Positions 1-10,794 of a DNA stretch of 64,000 nt are shown in pieces (within the stretch, counting starts at the first letter, position 1; each line of letters starts with the position of its first letter). A program made the position numbers and the translations under genes. A model generated the notes under the pieces. It was not told the origin of the DNA, made no database searches, and saw nothing but the letters and a program-made list of their open reading frames with translations. The stretch comes from Agriotes lineatus (taxonomy: Eukaryota; Arthropoda; Insecta; Coleoptera; Elateridae): the NCBI GenBank assembly GCA_940337035.1, contig CALNHX010002664.1, positions 62,001 to 126,000 on the forward strand, read 5' to 3'.

Positions 1-93
1 TTGTCGAAAAGGTAGATGGCGACAGTTCTAATTCACGACACACATCTCGTTGGGTTTTCCCGTTTTCGTCGACTGAAAACTGCTTTTCTGTTT

Positions 94-357
94 CGAAAAA
101 TTGCGTCGTCGAAAAACTGTTTTTCGAAAAATTGCTGTCGAACAACTGTTTTTCGGACAATTGTTGTTTCGAAAAATTGCATCGTCGAAAAAATGTTTTT
201 CGAAAAATTGCTGTCGAAAAATTGCGGTTCGAAAAATTGCTGTCGAACAACTGTTTTTCGGACAATTGTTGTTTCGAAAAATTGCATCGTCGAAAAACTG
301 TTTTTCGAAAAATTGCTGTCGAAAAATTGCGGTTCGAAAAATTGCGGTCGAACAATT
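94..357. repeat. Minisatellite on a TTCGAAAAATTGC core
   Basis: Short units built on TTCGAAAAATTGC alternate with variants such as TCGAACAACTG and TCGGACAATTG. A 105-bp higher-order unit is duplicated in tandem (135-239 and 240-344) with about one difference. Because 105 is a multiple of three and the core contains the palindrome TTCGAA, long reading frames stay open on both strands. I treat these frames as by-products of the repeat, not as genes. Confidence 0.85.
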
Positions 358-360
358 TTC

Positions 361-1526
361 CGTGATTCTTTTAGAAGAGCAAACAAATATAGCACAGTAC
401 AACATTCTGGTGGAGGCAACATTTATATTAGTTCTCGTACACAACAGGAGACGAGTAGGAGATATTCAATTTATTGAACTTACCGACGTAACCGCAGCAG
501 ACACAATCGAACAAAATGATGAGGTCATAGAAGCTTTAAGCCAAACAGAACGGATTCCAACTAAACTTTACAAAAAATACATACTATTGGAAATGGTTCG
601 AAAGATTTGTTAGTTATCAAACACATATTTTTTTTACTAATCCCAATAGCGTTGACGAATGGATAAATGGTTGCTACATTCAAAGTAGTAAATATTCAAA
701 ATAGTGTGGTCAAAAACAACCGAAATTAATTCGAAGCTCTAAATTACGTAAGCATATTGCCACCATGATGCAACTAATGGATTTGCGACAAAATGGGCCA
801 TACAGAAAAAACCCACAGGGAATTTTATAGATTTCCAAAGGATATTATGGTGATCGTCAAAGTTTCAAAAATGCTGTTAAAACTGGAAAAGGGAGAACTT
901 CTTGACTGCAAGAACGAACGTTTGGATGAGATTGATATACTGATTGATGAACCCGTATTATCAACTTCGTCTGGCAAAACGTACAGATCCCTAGCAACTT
1001 TAAAGTAGCGGTTAGAAATTTGATATATTTTATCTTTCTTTCAAAATTTTCAAAACATGACTTACTTTTTTTCATAATCATAACAGGAAAAAATGGGTGG
1101 GTTGTTTCCTGTTCATAAGCCTCATAAATTGTGAAACTAATGCGTTTTTTTATTTAGGAAAATACCCCCAACGAAAAAACCGAGGAAAATTCGGTATTAA
1201 CTTCCGAAGAAGAGGAGATTGAAACTTCTAAAACAAAATCGTCAGAATCAAAGGAGAACCGGCGTTGTAGAGCGGATTCAGAGGACAATGGAAAGTTAAG
1301 CGACGAAATTCCTTCATCCAAGAAACCACCCCCGTCGATTAAAAAGAAAACTTGGTCCTCGGGCGCAATAAAATTCATTAAAAGGCATTTTTCAATATTT
1401 CTCGTCAAGAATTCTTCCTATCCATCGGGAGATGAGATTAAAAAAATTTCCAAAAAATGTTTAAAATCTGACAGAACCGTCAATCAAATAAAGAGTAAAA
1501 TCCAACATTTAAAAAAACATACTTAA
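361..1526 (+). pseudogene. Decayed tyrosine recombinase (Crypton-like) relic
   Basis: This is a degraded relative of the recombinase gene at 40421-44353. A first block near 439-463 encodes NRRRVGD, matching the first catalytic Arg region (NKRRSGE) of that gene; the frame then stops at 611-613. A second block at 734-765 encodes SKLRKHIAT, the second catalytic Arg box. After a frameshift, 793-831 encodes MGHTEKTHREFYR, with the His and the nucleophilic Tyr. A further exon-like block at 1158-1526, preceded by an acceptor (TTTATTTAG), encodes an acidic stretch and then a basic C-terminal domain that corresponds to the last exon of the other gene. An AATAAA signal follows at 1603. The N-terminal half is absent, and the relic abuts the minisatellite. 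Family membership is judged by eye from motif order. Confidence 0.65.
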
Positions 1527-1943
1527 CGAAATTAAAAACTTTTTCAAATATTTTTTTTTATTTTGCGTATCAATATGAATAGCTATTTTTATTTTATGTA
1601 TCAATAAAGAATAAATTAAATTCTGTGTTGTTGTTATTACTGTCATGGAAACACTGGAGAGCAACAATATTATATTGTCCGCTTGAACGCCACAATAAGC
1701 TCGCCAATTATTTTAAAATGACCAATACTACTGCTGTATTGAAATGGTTCCGGCTTATCACTGCTGATTAGTCTAAACTAGGATATTTTATTAAAACAAA
1801 CCCATTTATACCACACTGACTGCCACATTAATCATAAAAATCTGGTCTCTTGTGGCCAGAACTATTTTCCCCCTGAATAGGGTAGTAATAATGTTGCTAA
1901 GTGATTGTATTTTTTCTCAAAAAAGCGTTTATTTTTATTTTTT
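1527..1943. other. AT-rich stretch, no gene seen
   Basis: This holds the probable 3' end of the recombinase relic, with AATAAA at 1603-1608, and then unassigned AT-rich sequence. Confidence 0.5.
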
Positions 1944-2200
1944 TAGGATACTGCATTGGTAACTAGCGTTTACATAGTTACAACCGAGTCCGGTAGATAA
2001 AATTTACCGGCCTAGACCAGTAGTAGAACTACCGGCCGGTAAATTTTATCTACCGGACTCGTATCCTAAAAAATCTTATACGATACACGACCGGTAGCAT
2101 TTTTATGGCCTTGCCAAACATACAGGTCTCGCCCTACGGGCTCAACCTGTAAAGTATTGACGCGGCCATAAAAACTTGAGAACCGAAGCTACCACCTACC
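1944..2200. repeat. Palindromic repeat, copy 1
   Basis: A perfect 27-bp inverted repeat (1985-2011 with 2035-2061; arms begin CGAGTCCGGTAGAT) is flanked by TTAGGATAC on the left and GTATCCTAA on the right, which look like short terminal inverted repeats. The following segment, 2085-2180, is nearly the reverse complement of 57050-57135, while 1975-2030 matches 57172-57225 in direct orientation. The two copies therefore differ by an internal inversion. No protein is encoded. It is probably a non-autonomous DNA element. Confidence 0.6.
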
Positions 2201-3379
2201 ATATTCGGCATAACCTAGTTCCTAGGCGATTTCCCTGGGAAAGTAATTGGTACCCCGTCAAACCGTGATAGCAGGGCTCCGTTGAGATCACCTGGAGCTC
2301 TCCGAGGACAGACATTTCGAGCTGTCGTTGAGCCTTTGGACGCTTTTACCCTCTTAGGAACCTGATAAGCGAAGCTGGGGCCTTCCTCTAGACCCGCCGT
2401 AAGCTGCCTGTGTTGGCCATCGATCCGCAACTCCCGTTCCTGCCTGCAGCGATCAGCTGTCATTTAACAGCGTATCAGGTCGCAATCATTCTTTTGAAAC
2501 CGGAGATCCATGCAATTGCAAGCGATTTAACTGCTTTAAAAAATTAATAATGCTCAAAGAAACACCATTGCTTCTAAGTTCAATAACATGTCCGATAGGA
2601 ACGAGCAGAATAATTATTAGTGTCGGTTAGTTACCATAGAAAACATTCACAGAAGACGACCAATAAGTTGTGAACTCGAAGCCAATTTAAAAGATTATTC
2701 AACACTACAATGAACGAACCAATGAAAATTGTTCATTTTGTCAGAAACGGCCAATCAAAATTGACTGTCATTGAAAACATCTAATGTCACAGTGTTTTCA
2801 CGCGAGCCCGACTGGTTTCAATGATTTCAATTTAGTGAGTAGCCTTTGACTGACATTTCACCAAAACGTCAAAGTCAAAGTTTGCAAATCAATGTCGTTC
2901 TAAAAACTCATAATAATCGCTCCATTATTGAATTAATAGTGGAAAACGTTAAAAATGTGTGCTGTCGAACACGGTAAAAGTCTACCCACTTTGTTGAATA
3001 ATCTTTCGAAATACCACTCAAGGCAAAAAATTTTAAGAGAATTTTCACCTTTTGTGGTGTAAAAAGTTATAAAATAAAGTTAATTTCCAAATATATTATT
3101 GTCAATACTATTACAGTCATCTTGGTATAATTGCCAGACCATATTTATATTCACCAAGAATACGATAAGTCTTTAAACTTTAAATTGCGTTTACCTCAAA
3201 ACTACGAAAATGTGACTTAGATCGTTATTCCCGCGTGGTCTTCATATGATAACCATGAGAGCCACATATCAGTGGCTGTTGTGGAAAAGGCTCGAGCTGC
3301 AGGAGTCTTTATTTTAACATTACTCCACACTGCAGCCACAAGCTGCAACCACTTGATAGAAGTGTTTATGGGCGTTTCA
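2201..3379. other. No gene recognised
   Basis: From 2215 to 2463 the sequence is unusually GC-rich for the window and open on the minus strand for 82 codons; I recognise no domain, and the stretch may be the leader of an unidentified retroelement. The rest, to 3379, is AT-rich and unassigned. A 64-codon minus-strand frame at 3217-3411 has no recognisable motif. Confidence 0.4.
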
Positions 3380-3431
3380 AAGCTCACTATAATGCCTCGG
3401 TAGGAATCCACCGAGGCATTATAGTGAGCTT
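3380..3431. repeat. Perfect 22-bp hairpin
   Basis: The arms 3380-3401 and 3410-3431 are exact reverse complements (AAGCTCACTATAATGCCTCG and so on) around an 8-base loop. It lies just upstream of the pogo-like fragment and looks like a fold-back junction in which sequence was copied in inverted orientation. Confidence 0.8.
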
Positions 3432-3462
3432 GTTAAAAAATCCCTGTGCCCCAATGACAATA

Positions 3463-4190
3463 TATTAAGTGGCGCAGTATGTAGGAGAAGCTCACCCTAA
3501 GGCCATTACGCCAACAAACATCATAGCCGGCTTTAAACGCAGTGGAATATATCCATTAAATACCACGAAATTTACTGAATCCGATTTTTTAACATCCTCT
3601 GTGATAGATCGTTCTTTAGAAAGTCCTTCTACATCACAAACTGGTGCCATTGACGATAAAAGCAATACAAATCATATTAATGACGACGACAATGATGATG
3701 ATGCTGACACTGAGGAGAACAACCCTACTGTATTTGTATCTCCAGAAATATTCAGAGGCTTCCCAAAAGCTCTTCCTAGAAAAGCAAATCGCAAACGTAG
3801 ACGCTCTGGCAAAAGTAAAATTATTACTGACACTCCCGAAAAAGATGTATTTTTAGAAATGAAGAAGCAAAGACAGGAAAATTCTGGAAAAAAGGAACAG
3901 GCATTTACAAGAATAACACCCTAATGCTCTAGAAAGAAAAACTGGAAATACTTCAGCAACAAAAAAGGTAATGCGAGCTATTCAAGAGGATATTAATGAA
4001 TCAGACGAAAATGACAAGACAAATTTAGAGTTTATGGATACTTCAGATGACGAAGGAAATAGAACAAGATCCTGACTATTTTAGGACTGCTGTCAAAAAC
4101 GATTTTGTTTTGGTCGAGTTTCCCAACCAGGTGTATTAAAAAAAAAGCGACGTAAAATGGGTGCTTCCAAATCCTACTCCAATGAATAAC
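3463..4190 (+). pseudogene. pogo/Tigger-type transposase, C-terminal fragment
   Basis: The open frame 3469-3924 encodes a region typical of the tail of insect DDE_1 (pogo-like) transposases: an alanine-rich start, then GFKRSGIYPLN with an F..SDFL motif, a serine- and aspartate-rich linker, VSPEI, and a basic patch ending in DTPEK. After the stop at 3924, other frames continue family-like sequence to about 4190 (for example NDFVLVEFP). The catalytic DDD domain is absent, so this is a 5'-truncated relic. Assignment rests on motif resemblance. Confidence 0.6.
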
Positions 4191-4944
4191 AAACGATTTG
4201 CAAATTATTACAAATTCAACATTAACTTTAACAATTTCGATGTTCGATAACGAGTTTCCAAGTTATTTCTGCTCGTATGTAGTAAGTGTGCTACTTTTGT
4301 GGTTTAAATATAAAAAACAATCTGCTGTTATTATGCCTTGTTTTTTAATAATAATATGTTCGTCTCAGTGTGTACCTGCGAAGGCATAGGGTCCAAACGA
4401 GTTAGAAACATCTCTGAATCAAAAGCTCGTACTCAAGTACCTCAAGACATGCGTGACCAGCTTCAGTTTTGTCAGACATACCATAATTATGGTATTTATA
4501 CCATAATTTCGAGCTTCATACCATTAAACATAATTTAAATAAAATATACCATAATTTACAGTTTCATGCCATATTATACCATTGTTTCCCCAAAAAATAT
4601 TAAAATGTAAAATTTATAGCAAGACGTCAATCTCGTTTTCCAAAAATGAAATTATGCATTATTATTCATCTGCTGATTAACAAGCACAGACATTTGATCT
4701 GGGGGTTCCCCTAAAACGGTAGGTAGCGTTACTAAGGTCATGCATGGTATTAGGTATTATTTGATGACTTTTCGATATATGAACTCGCATGAAGTCATTT
4801 CGTTATCATGTTTACTACTGAATGCTGGCAGCTCGATGTAGGATGTTTCGACTTGTCGTGGGTTGTGCATTACTGGGTGCAGTTTATCCTAAATTCAGCA
4901 AATAGAATCACTGTACCTGTACCTACAACGTGTGCTAGTTACAT
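4191..4944. other. AT-rich, no gene; clustered ATACCATA motifs
   Basis: About 4478-4585 holds repeated ATACCATA/TATGGTAT motifs with several short inverted pairs. No coding potential is recognised. The stretch ends at the left LTR. Confidence 0.4.
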
Positions 4945-5230
4945 AGTAGCTAGTCAATAGCCCTTTGTGTAAACTGCACGCTTGCATCCTTGAATGCACG
5001 TGGCTTCCTGCTTTGCGCTTCCTTTAGTGATAATATTTATCTTAGCAGATTAGACATATTATATATACAAGTACTTTGCACCTTTTAAGCTAAGTTCTAG
5101 TTAGTTCATATCCTAGTTAGATGTAAGATATTGTCTCACGGCTAGCTGTGTGCTTCCAATGTTATACTTCCATTGTAAAATAAAATACAAACGTTTTTAA
5201 AAGTCGTTTCGGCGGCCTTTTAATAAAACT
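4945..5230 (+). repeat. Left LTR
   Basis: Starts AGTAGCTAGTC and ends TAATAAAACT. It pairs with 19049-19335, differing by scattered substitutions and one or more small indels. AATAAAATAC near 5180 may be the polyadenylation signal. The sequence just inside (GGGGCAGTAGTTCGG) is in the right place for a primer binding site. Confidence 0.85.
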
Positions 5231-5920
5231 GGGGCAGTAGTTCGGATTTGTGGAGGAAAACCTGGGAAAACTACAAACATCGAGTCGACCAGCAATTTTC
5301 CGTGAGGTTCAGCTCTTTGCCGCAAATCGACACCACCATCCAGCGGATCTTCCGACATCTCCAGGGACAAGCATCGCCCGATCGTGAGAAGCAGCCCGTC
5401 GATCCAGCTTCTGCCCGCTTCGTGGTTATTGTAACCTTGTGATCATTGGGACCTCTTGATCGTTGGGATCACCTTGGTTATTGGGATCACCTTGGTTATT
5501 GGAACCAATCCTCGATTGGAAACGTCAACAACGGCGACCTCAGGACAACACTTTCGGACAACAGGTCATAGCAGTTAGCAGGCCATCCGAAGTCGGACAT
5601 CAGGACCTAGCAGTTTACAGGTCAGCCGACGTTAACAGGACCAACAGAGTCCATTTGACGGAACAAACGTCAACGTAAAATGCAGTAAGTGCATATAATT
5701 GTTTATAAAGCAAATAACTAATTACACAGTTTAAATAATACTAACATAGTATTAAATTCTTATTTATAAGTTCAGGCAGAACGTGGTATGCTTGACCAAT
5801 CACCACACATATTAGGTGTGTTTAATCTGTGTTTGTGCTCATGTTTCTGTGCGTAGGAACCCCTGTGTAGGTTTCCCCTTGGTTATGTCAACCAAGTAAT
5901 CTTATCCTCAATAAGGAATA
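5231..5920 (+). other. Retroelement leader, left copy
   Basis: Untranslated leader between LTR and gag. From about 5493 it matches the right copy from 13005. The tandem TTGGGATCACCTTGG motif at 5463-5500 is a small duplication. Next to 13430-13640, about 190 bp are deleted at the 3' side here, removing the start of gag. Confidence 0.6.
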
Positions 5921-6706
5921 AATTCTGAGTCGAGAATCACAAGACATTATCAATTATAAATTAAAGACTATCAAAGATTTAGCACTCCGCACTTTTACAA
6001 ATGGACTAAATGAAAATTTGGAAAGCTTCGTAGGAAGTAGAAACCCAACGACATTAGATCAAGCCTTCAGCATAGTAAAAGAAGAGATTTACATCAGGTA
6101 TTCTCAAAATCAAAATAATAAACAATTTTCAAATACAAGTCAGAAATTAAATAAACCATATTTAACTTCCAATATTCAAACACGAAACTCGTATCAACCT
6201 AAATTTAATAACCCGAATTATGCACCAAGACCGCAGAATTCAAATTTCATGCAAAGACTATTCCAACAATATCGAAACTTTAATAGTCCCAGTAACTCTA
6301 GAATAACACAAAAGACAAGCTACAACGCATTTGCACCTAAATCAAATTTTATACCAGCAAATAAACCCGAACCAATGGATTTCAGCACCATAAAAAGACC
6401 AGCCACCCAACAATTAAACGCTCGTAATAAATACCGAGCAAATTCTCAGAACATCACCAGAAATCCTAATCATCTAAATTACTATCAAGAAAATCCTCCG
6501 GATGAGTATGGAAATTCAACCGAAAATCTATTTGAAAATTCCCCAGAATATTTTAACGAAAACCCTCAGGAATATTTTGACACTAACAATTTTCAAGATA
6601 CAACTGAAAATTACGAACCACAAGATTTAGACCATACCCCAGATTATTTCGAGTATCCAGATCCAGACGATACCGAAAATTTTCATCAAGAGCCTCGGAA
6701 GAAATA
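5921..6706 (+). pseudogene. gag: gag, left copy (5'-truncated)
   Basis: The frame encodes the C-terminal half of an errantivirus-type Gag: LALRTFTNGLNENLESF, then RNPTTLDQAFSIVKEEI, then an Asn/Gln/Pro-rich tail. This pattern (a conserved L.TF..GL segment and a R.P.TL..A motif) is typical of gypsy Gag proteins, which assemble the particle and package RNA. No CCHC zinc knuckle is visible. The start is lost in the deletion at about 5921. The acidic tail runs into the protease region at 6707. Confidence 0.65.
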
Positions 6707-7500
6707 GAAACTTTTATTATTAATCCGAAATCAAATCTACTTTATATTATAATTCCCGCCACCGGCGATAAACTTTTAATAGACACAGGCAGTTCAAAAA
6801 CTATCATTTCCCCAAAATTTGTGTATGAACACTTTCCTGAAACAATTTACGAATACAATTTTGAGATTTCAAATTCACATGGAACCACTAAACATAATCA
6901 CATAGCAGATTTACCTATCCCTAATCTTTGTCATGAATAAGGTACCCATATTTGTTATTTATACGACTTTCATGACGAATATGTCGGTCTTATTGGATCC
7001 GACCCACTTTCAGATCTATCCGCAACAGTGGATTATAAATGGATGCACATTCAAACAGAAAAAACAGTAATACCATTCTAGTATAACCCATCAAAAACCA
7101 AGCAGGAAATTCAAAAACGTAATGCATGTAATTTTTACCAACTTAAAAACTCAGATTTCATCAAAAAACTTGTAGTGCCCCCGCGTACAGAATTTTTCAT
7201 AACTTGACCAGCAGTAGGAAAGAACGGAAATAAATTAGATCAAAAATTAAATTTTAATGAAAAAGTTATTATGCCTTCAGCACTAGGAAAATTACACAAT
7301 AATTGATTCAAAACAAGTGTAATCAACATCTCAAGCGAAATTCAAGAAGTAAATATTTATAATCCCTTATTTCTAGAAGATTATGAACCCGATAACAAAA
7401 ATCAACCAATCAGACTTAACAACTTTAATATAAATAAATCAATAGCTCCAAACATCAAAAGTATTGTATATAACAATTTAAAGAACAATTTAAGACTAAC
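6707..7500 (+). pseudogene. pro: Retroviral-type aspartic protease and linker
   Basis: The active-site motif LLIDTGSSKTIISP lies at about 6776-6817, followed by a plausible flap and a LIGSDPL motif. In-frame stops at about 6937, 7079, 7205 and 7303 break the frame. In related elements this domain cuts the Gag-Pol polyprotein. It continues in the same orientation into reverse transcriptase. Confidence 0.65.
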
Positions 7501-8905
7501 CATTTAAACGAAGACGAAAAAACTCTTTTGACTAATTTATGTTTTCAATACAGAGATGTATTTTACTCTCCCGAAATACCTTTATCCGTTACGAATTTGA
7601 CAAAATACGACATTAGGACTAAAACCAATGCACCTATATTTACGAAAACGTACCGTTATCCCCATGTTCATCGCGAAGAAGTCAAAAAGCAAATAAAGAA
7701 AATGTTAAACGAAGATATTATAGAGCCATCGAAATCACCATATAATTTTCCTATTTGGGTCGTCCCAAAAAATTTGGACGCCTCCGGACAACAAAAATGG
7801 CGCATTGTAGTTGATTATCGAAAATTAAATGAACCAACTATTGAAGACAAATAGCCATTGCACCGTATAGAAACTATATTAGACAATCTTGGCAGAGCCA
7901 AATACTTCTCAACTTTGGATCTTGCCTCTGGCTTCCACCAGATTGAAATTGAAAAGAAAGATCGCGAAAAAACCGCTTTTTTCAACCGAAGAAGGCCATT
8001 TCCAGTTTAAAAGAATGGCTATGGGTTTACGTAACAGCCCTGCATCCTTCCAAAGGATGATAAATACAGCTTTAGTTGGAGTCACTCCAACACAATGCCT
8101 AGTTTACCTAGATGACATTATAATTTTCGGAAATTCTCTTCAAGAACACAAGCAACGTTTAAAAAATGTATTTCAAAAATGTTAGATACATCAGAATTTT
8201 TACATAAATCTATAAAATATTTAGGTCATATAATAACTTCAGAAGAAATAAAACCAGGATCCATCTAAAATTTCAGCAATTAAAAATTTCCCAGCACCCA
8301 AAACAAGAACCGAGATAAAATCATTCTCAGGATTATTTATTTATTTAATTTGCACTCAGCCAACAGCCGTTAGGCCAATTACAGACGTCGCTGTGCAGTT
8401 ATGAGAACTTCCAACCCCACTAACGACTGTCATGATGTTGTATGACCGCCGGGACCAACTTTTTTCCGTGATAGCCGTACCACGAGGCGCCGAGAGATGC
8501 AGCCGTGGAACTCCCATCCAAGTTCTGACCAGAGACAGCGTTGCTTAACTCTGCTGATCGAACGTGGACGCTTGTTCAAGCTACACCACTCGGGACATTT
8601 GGCTATTACAGAAAATTTGTCAAAGACTGCCAAAATAACTAAATTTTTAACTGTATGTTTAAAGAAAGGAAATAAAATTGTACACACCCCTGAATTTTTG
8701 AAAAACTTTGAGTATTGTAAACAAATTCTAATGAATGAACCAGTAGACCTTCAAAGTTTCACTAAAATCGGTTCAGGGGTTTTTAGATATTGAAGCATTT
8801 TAGTTTTTGTCTTAACAGGTTCAGAGACGTACAAAAGTATGGGCTTTAATTTTGTTCTTGAAAACAAAGCGAGATCTGAAAAAATATCAGGAGACAAAAA
8901 AGTTT
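7501..8905 (+). pseudogene. pol: Reverse transcriptase and start of RNase H
   Basis: Gypsy-type RT motifs appear in order: WRIVVDYRKLN (about 7800-7830), FSTLDLASGFHQI (about 7905-7945), a frameshift near 7980, then GLRNSPASFQRM (about 8027) and YLDD (about 8107-8118), the catalytic aspartate pair. A later KYLGHIIT segment lies near 8216. The tether region SFSGLF is cut at 8338 by a SINE and resumes as GYYRKFVKD from 8601. Only the start of RNase H follows, and the polymerase is lost from about 8905. Stops and frameshifts make it non-functional. Confidence 0.8.
8339..8600 (-). mobile_element. 5S rRNA-derived SINE
   Basis: Read on the minus strand, the segment contains CGATCA, GTTAAGCAACG (8539-8549 on the plus strand) and GGTCAGAACTTGGATGGG (8513-8530), which are the conserved internal-promoter part of 5S rRNA. 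An unrelated body and an (AAAT)n tail at 8339-8350 follow. That order, 5S head, body, short A-rich tail, is the SINE3 design, transcribed by RNA polymerase III and mobilised by a LINE. The insertion splits the RT-RNase H frame exactly between SFSGLF and GYYRKF. ATTT at 8335-8338 and 8597-8600 may be the target duplication. Confidence 0.75.
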
Positions 8906-9169
8906 AATTTTTAGTTGCTTTATTAAAAAAAAAAAAATAAAAATTGCAAAAAATCTCTTGAGCGTTATTTTTTTGTGCAAAAACCTAATCGTTATGCCCC
9001 CCTGGAATTACTACATCAATTGTAATAGGTCCAAAAGACACCCTGTATCTCGGAAACGAAGCATTTCCGGACCCATGTTTGCTAGGACATTTTTGTTTGT
9101 ATTGATGAGGTCTATAAGTGCGTAAAATATTTTACCCTTTTTTTTCAACACCCTGTATGCAGGGCTTAT
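8906..9169. other. Low-complexity and repeat fragment
   Basis: A-rich tract, then two CACCCTGTAT motifs (about 9039 and 9150) in the style of terminal motifs of insect DNA elements. No gene. Confidence 0.35.
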
Positions 9170-10462
9170 TTCTTTTAACTCTTCTCGCTTTATATTTATT
9201 TTCTTTTTATGTAGCTTCTGCCTTTCAAGTTTCTAATTTATGACCACCCTTGCTCTGACCATTCTGTGGTCGCTTCTAATGTTGAATGTATTTAGCACTG
9301 TCACGTCTTGAAAGATGTTTCCTGTTTGTTAAAATATAGTCTATTTCGTTCTTCATCAATCTTTTTGGGGATATCGATGTCCATTTTCTTTGTGTTTTCT
9401 TCTTGAAGAAGGAGTTCATCATATACAGTCTTCATTCTTCTCCAGGTTCTTCTATGAAATTTAGTAGCTTATCTCCTCTACCATTTCTGTCTTCATATCC
9501 GAATGGGCCTATATGTACTTTATTTTCTTCTTGTCTTTTCCCTAATTTCGCGATGAAGTCTCCCATTATGATTTCATATTTGGTTGACTCTTGCTTTATT
9601 GCTTCTCTTATATCGTCGTAAAACGATTCCATTTCGTCTTCGTCATGTGTACTGGTTGGTGGGTACACCTGTATTACCTTTAACTTTATTGTTTTATTAA
9701 TCTTCAAAATTGGATTATAACCATTTCAGTCGGTTGCGTAGTTTGTGTAAAAATGAAATGTCCTTGGAGCATAATACATTTCTAAGGAAAAGAGAAAATT
9801 CTATTGCATGTGATATTAAATGTTTTTGGCGTTACGTGCAAAGTAAGAATAACGATATTAAAACGGTGCCGACTAGAATGTATTATAATAATAGTTCAAC
9901 GTCTGATGGTATTGGTGTAGCAAATCTTTTCTATGAATATTTTAAATCAGTTTATATGATCAGTGATGATGTTACTCGTAATATTTCCTTTGATTATATT
10001 AATTCGCCGATACATATTTCATATCTGAATGTAACATGTGATGAAATTAATAAATGTCTTAAAGACTTATCCGTTAACAAAGGGCCCGGTCCTGATGGAC
10101 TGCCGCCCAGTTTTCTTAGATATTGCTCTGATGAATTATTAAAAGCATTGTTTATACTATTTAACATGTCTTTACAAAGTGGTCAGTTTTCGTCTCGATT
10201 CTCGAAACCTCGAATACTTCGATGCCCTATGCTTCATCTAGGAGCGAAGAAGGACTATATATTTAACACTTTATTAGGCATATAAAAACTTTATTTGATA
10301 TAACCCAGCAACTATTTGATATGTAACCCAGCAACCCTGCATGTATGTTTTTTTTCGTTACTGTTATATTATTTTATTTTCTTTATATGGTAAATATTAA
10401 CTTTTGTTGTATTTGGCCTTTTTTGAGTATATACCTGTAAATGATATAATCCGTTGAATAAA

Positions 10463-10496
<34 letters not shown>

Positions 10497-10720
10497 CTTC
10501 ATATTCATATATGCTACTCTATCTGATATAGCTCTAAATGAGTCAATATGAAGAGCAATATTTTGTTTTACTACATAAGCTATACCGCTGTATTTGTCGC
10601 CTCTGTACATTAAATGGTGGCCTGATTTTAAAATAAGATGATCTTCTCCTTCTCTTCTAAGTTCACTCAGACCTATATTATCCCATTTTACTTTTCGAGT
10701 TCAATTATTTTGTCATCTGC
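9170..10720 (-). pseudogene. RTE-type LINE endonuclease, split by another LINE
   Basis: On the minus strand, 10720-10497 encodes a stretch like GLSELRREG then MYRGDKYSGIAYVV and ISDRVAYMNMKI. After the interruption, 9707-9432 resumes with KLKVIQVYPPTSTHDEDE and MGDFIAKLG, and 9430-9170 continues through another frame (WTSISPKR, IDYILTNRKH, then the SDH-type end of the domain in a shifted frame). These are apurinic-like endonuclease motifs of RTE LINEs. The interruption carries a 12-bp duplication (TATTAATCTTCA at both edges). Stops and frameshifts mark it as a relic. Confidence 0.7.
9708..10494 (+). pseudogene. Jockey-type LINE fragment with (ATT)n tail
   Basis: The frame 9710-10285 resembles the region just before and at the start of the RT domain of Jockey LINEs: CFWRYVQSKN, then IANLF-like VANLFYEYFKSVY, then KGPGPDGLPPSFLRYC and LLKALFILFNMSLQSG. 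It ends in unrelated sequence, an AATAAA (about 10455) and (ATT)n at 10464-10494. Most of RT is missing internally. It is inserted in the RTE endonuclease described at 9170-10720. Confidence 0.65.
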
Positions 10721-10794
10721 TTGTGCTCTTATATTATAAGTACCTACCTATCCATAGCGTAGTAGTCAAGTTTTTATGCTAGCCTTGGTAGGTT

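Noticed and set aside
16..613. Long reading frames on both strands through the minisatellite
   Set aside because: They result from a repeat whose period is a multiple of three; the translations are repeated low-complexity strings. Only the tail of one frame (after 361) resembles a protein, and that belongs to the recombinase relic.
2215..2463. 82-codon GC-rich minus-strand frame as a gene
   Set aside because: No recognisable motif, no start context, no splice evidence.
10383..10610. Poly-asparagine protein on the minus strand
   Set aside because: The asparagines come from the (ATT)n tail of an inserted LINE read backwards; the remainder is RTE endonuclease.
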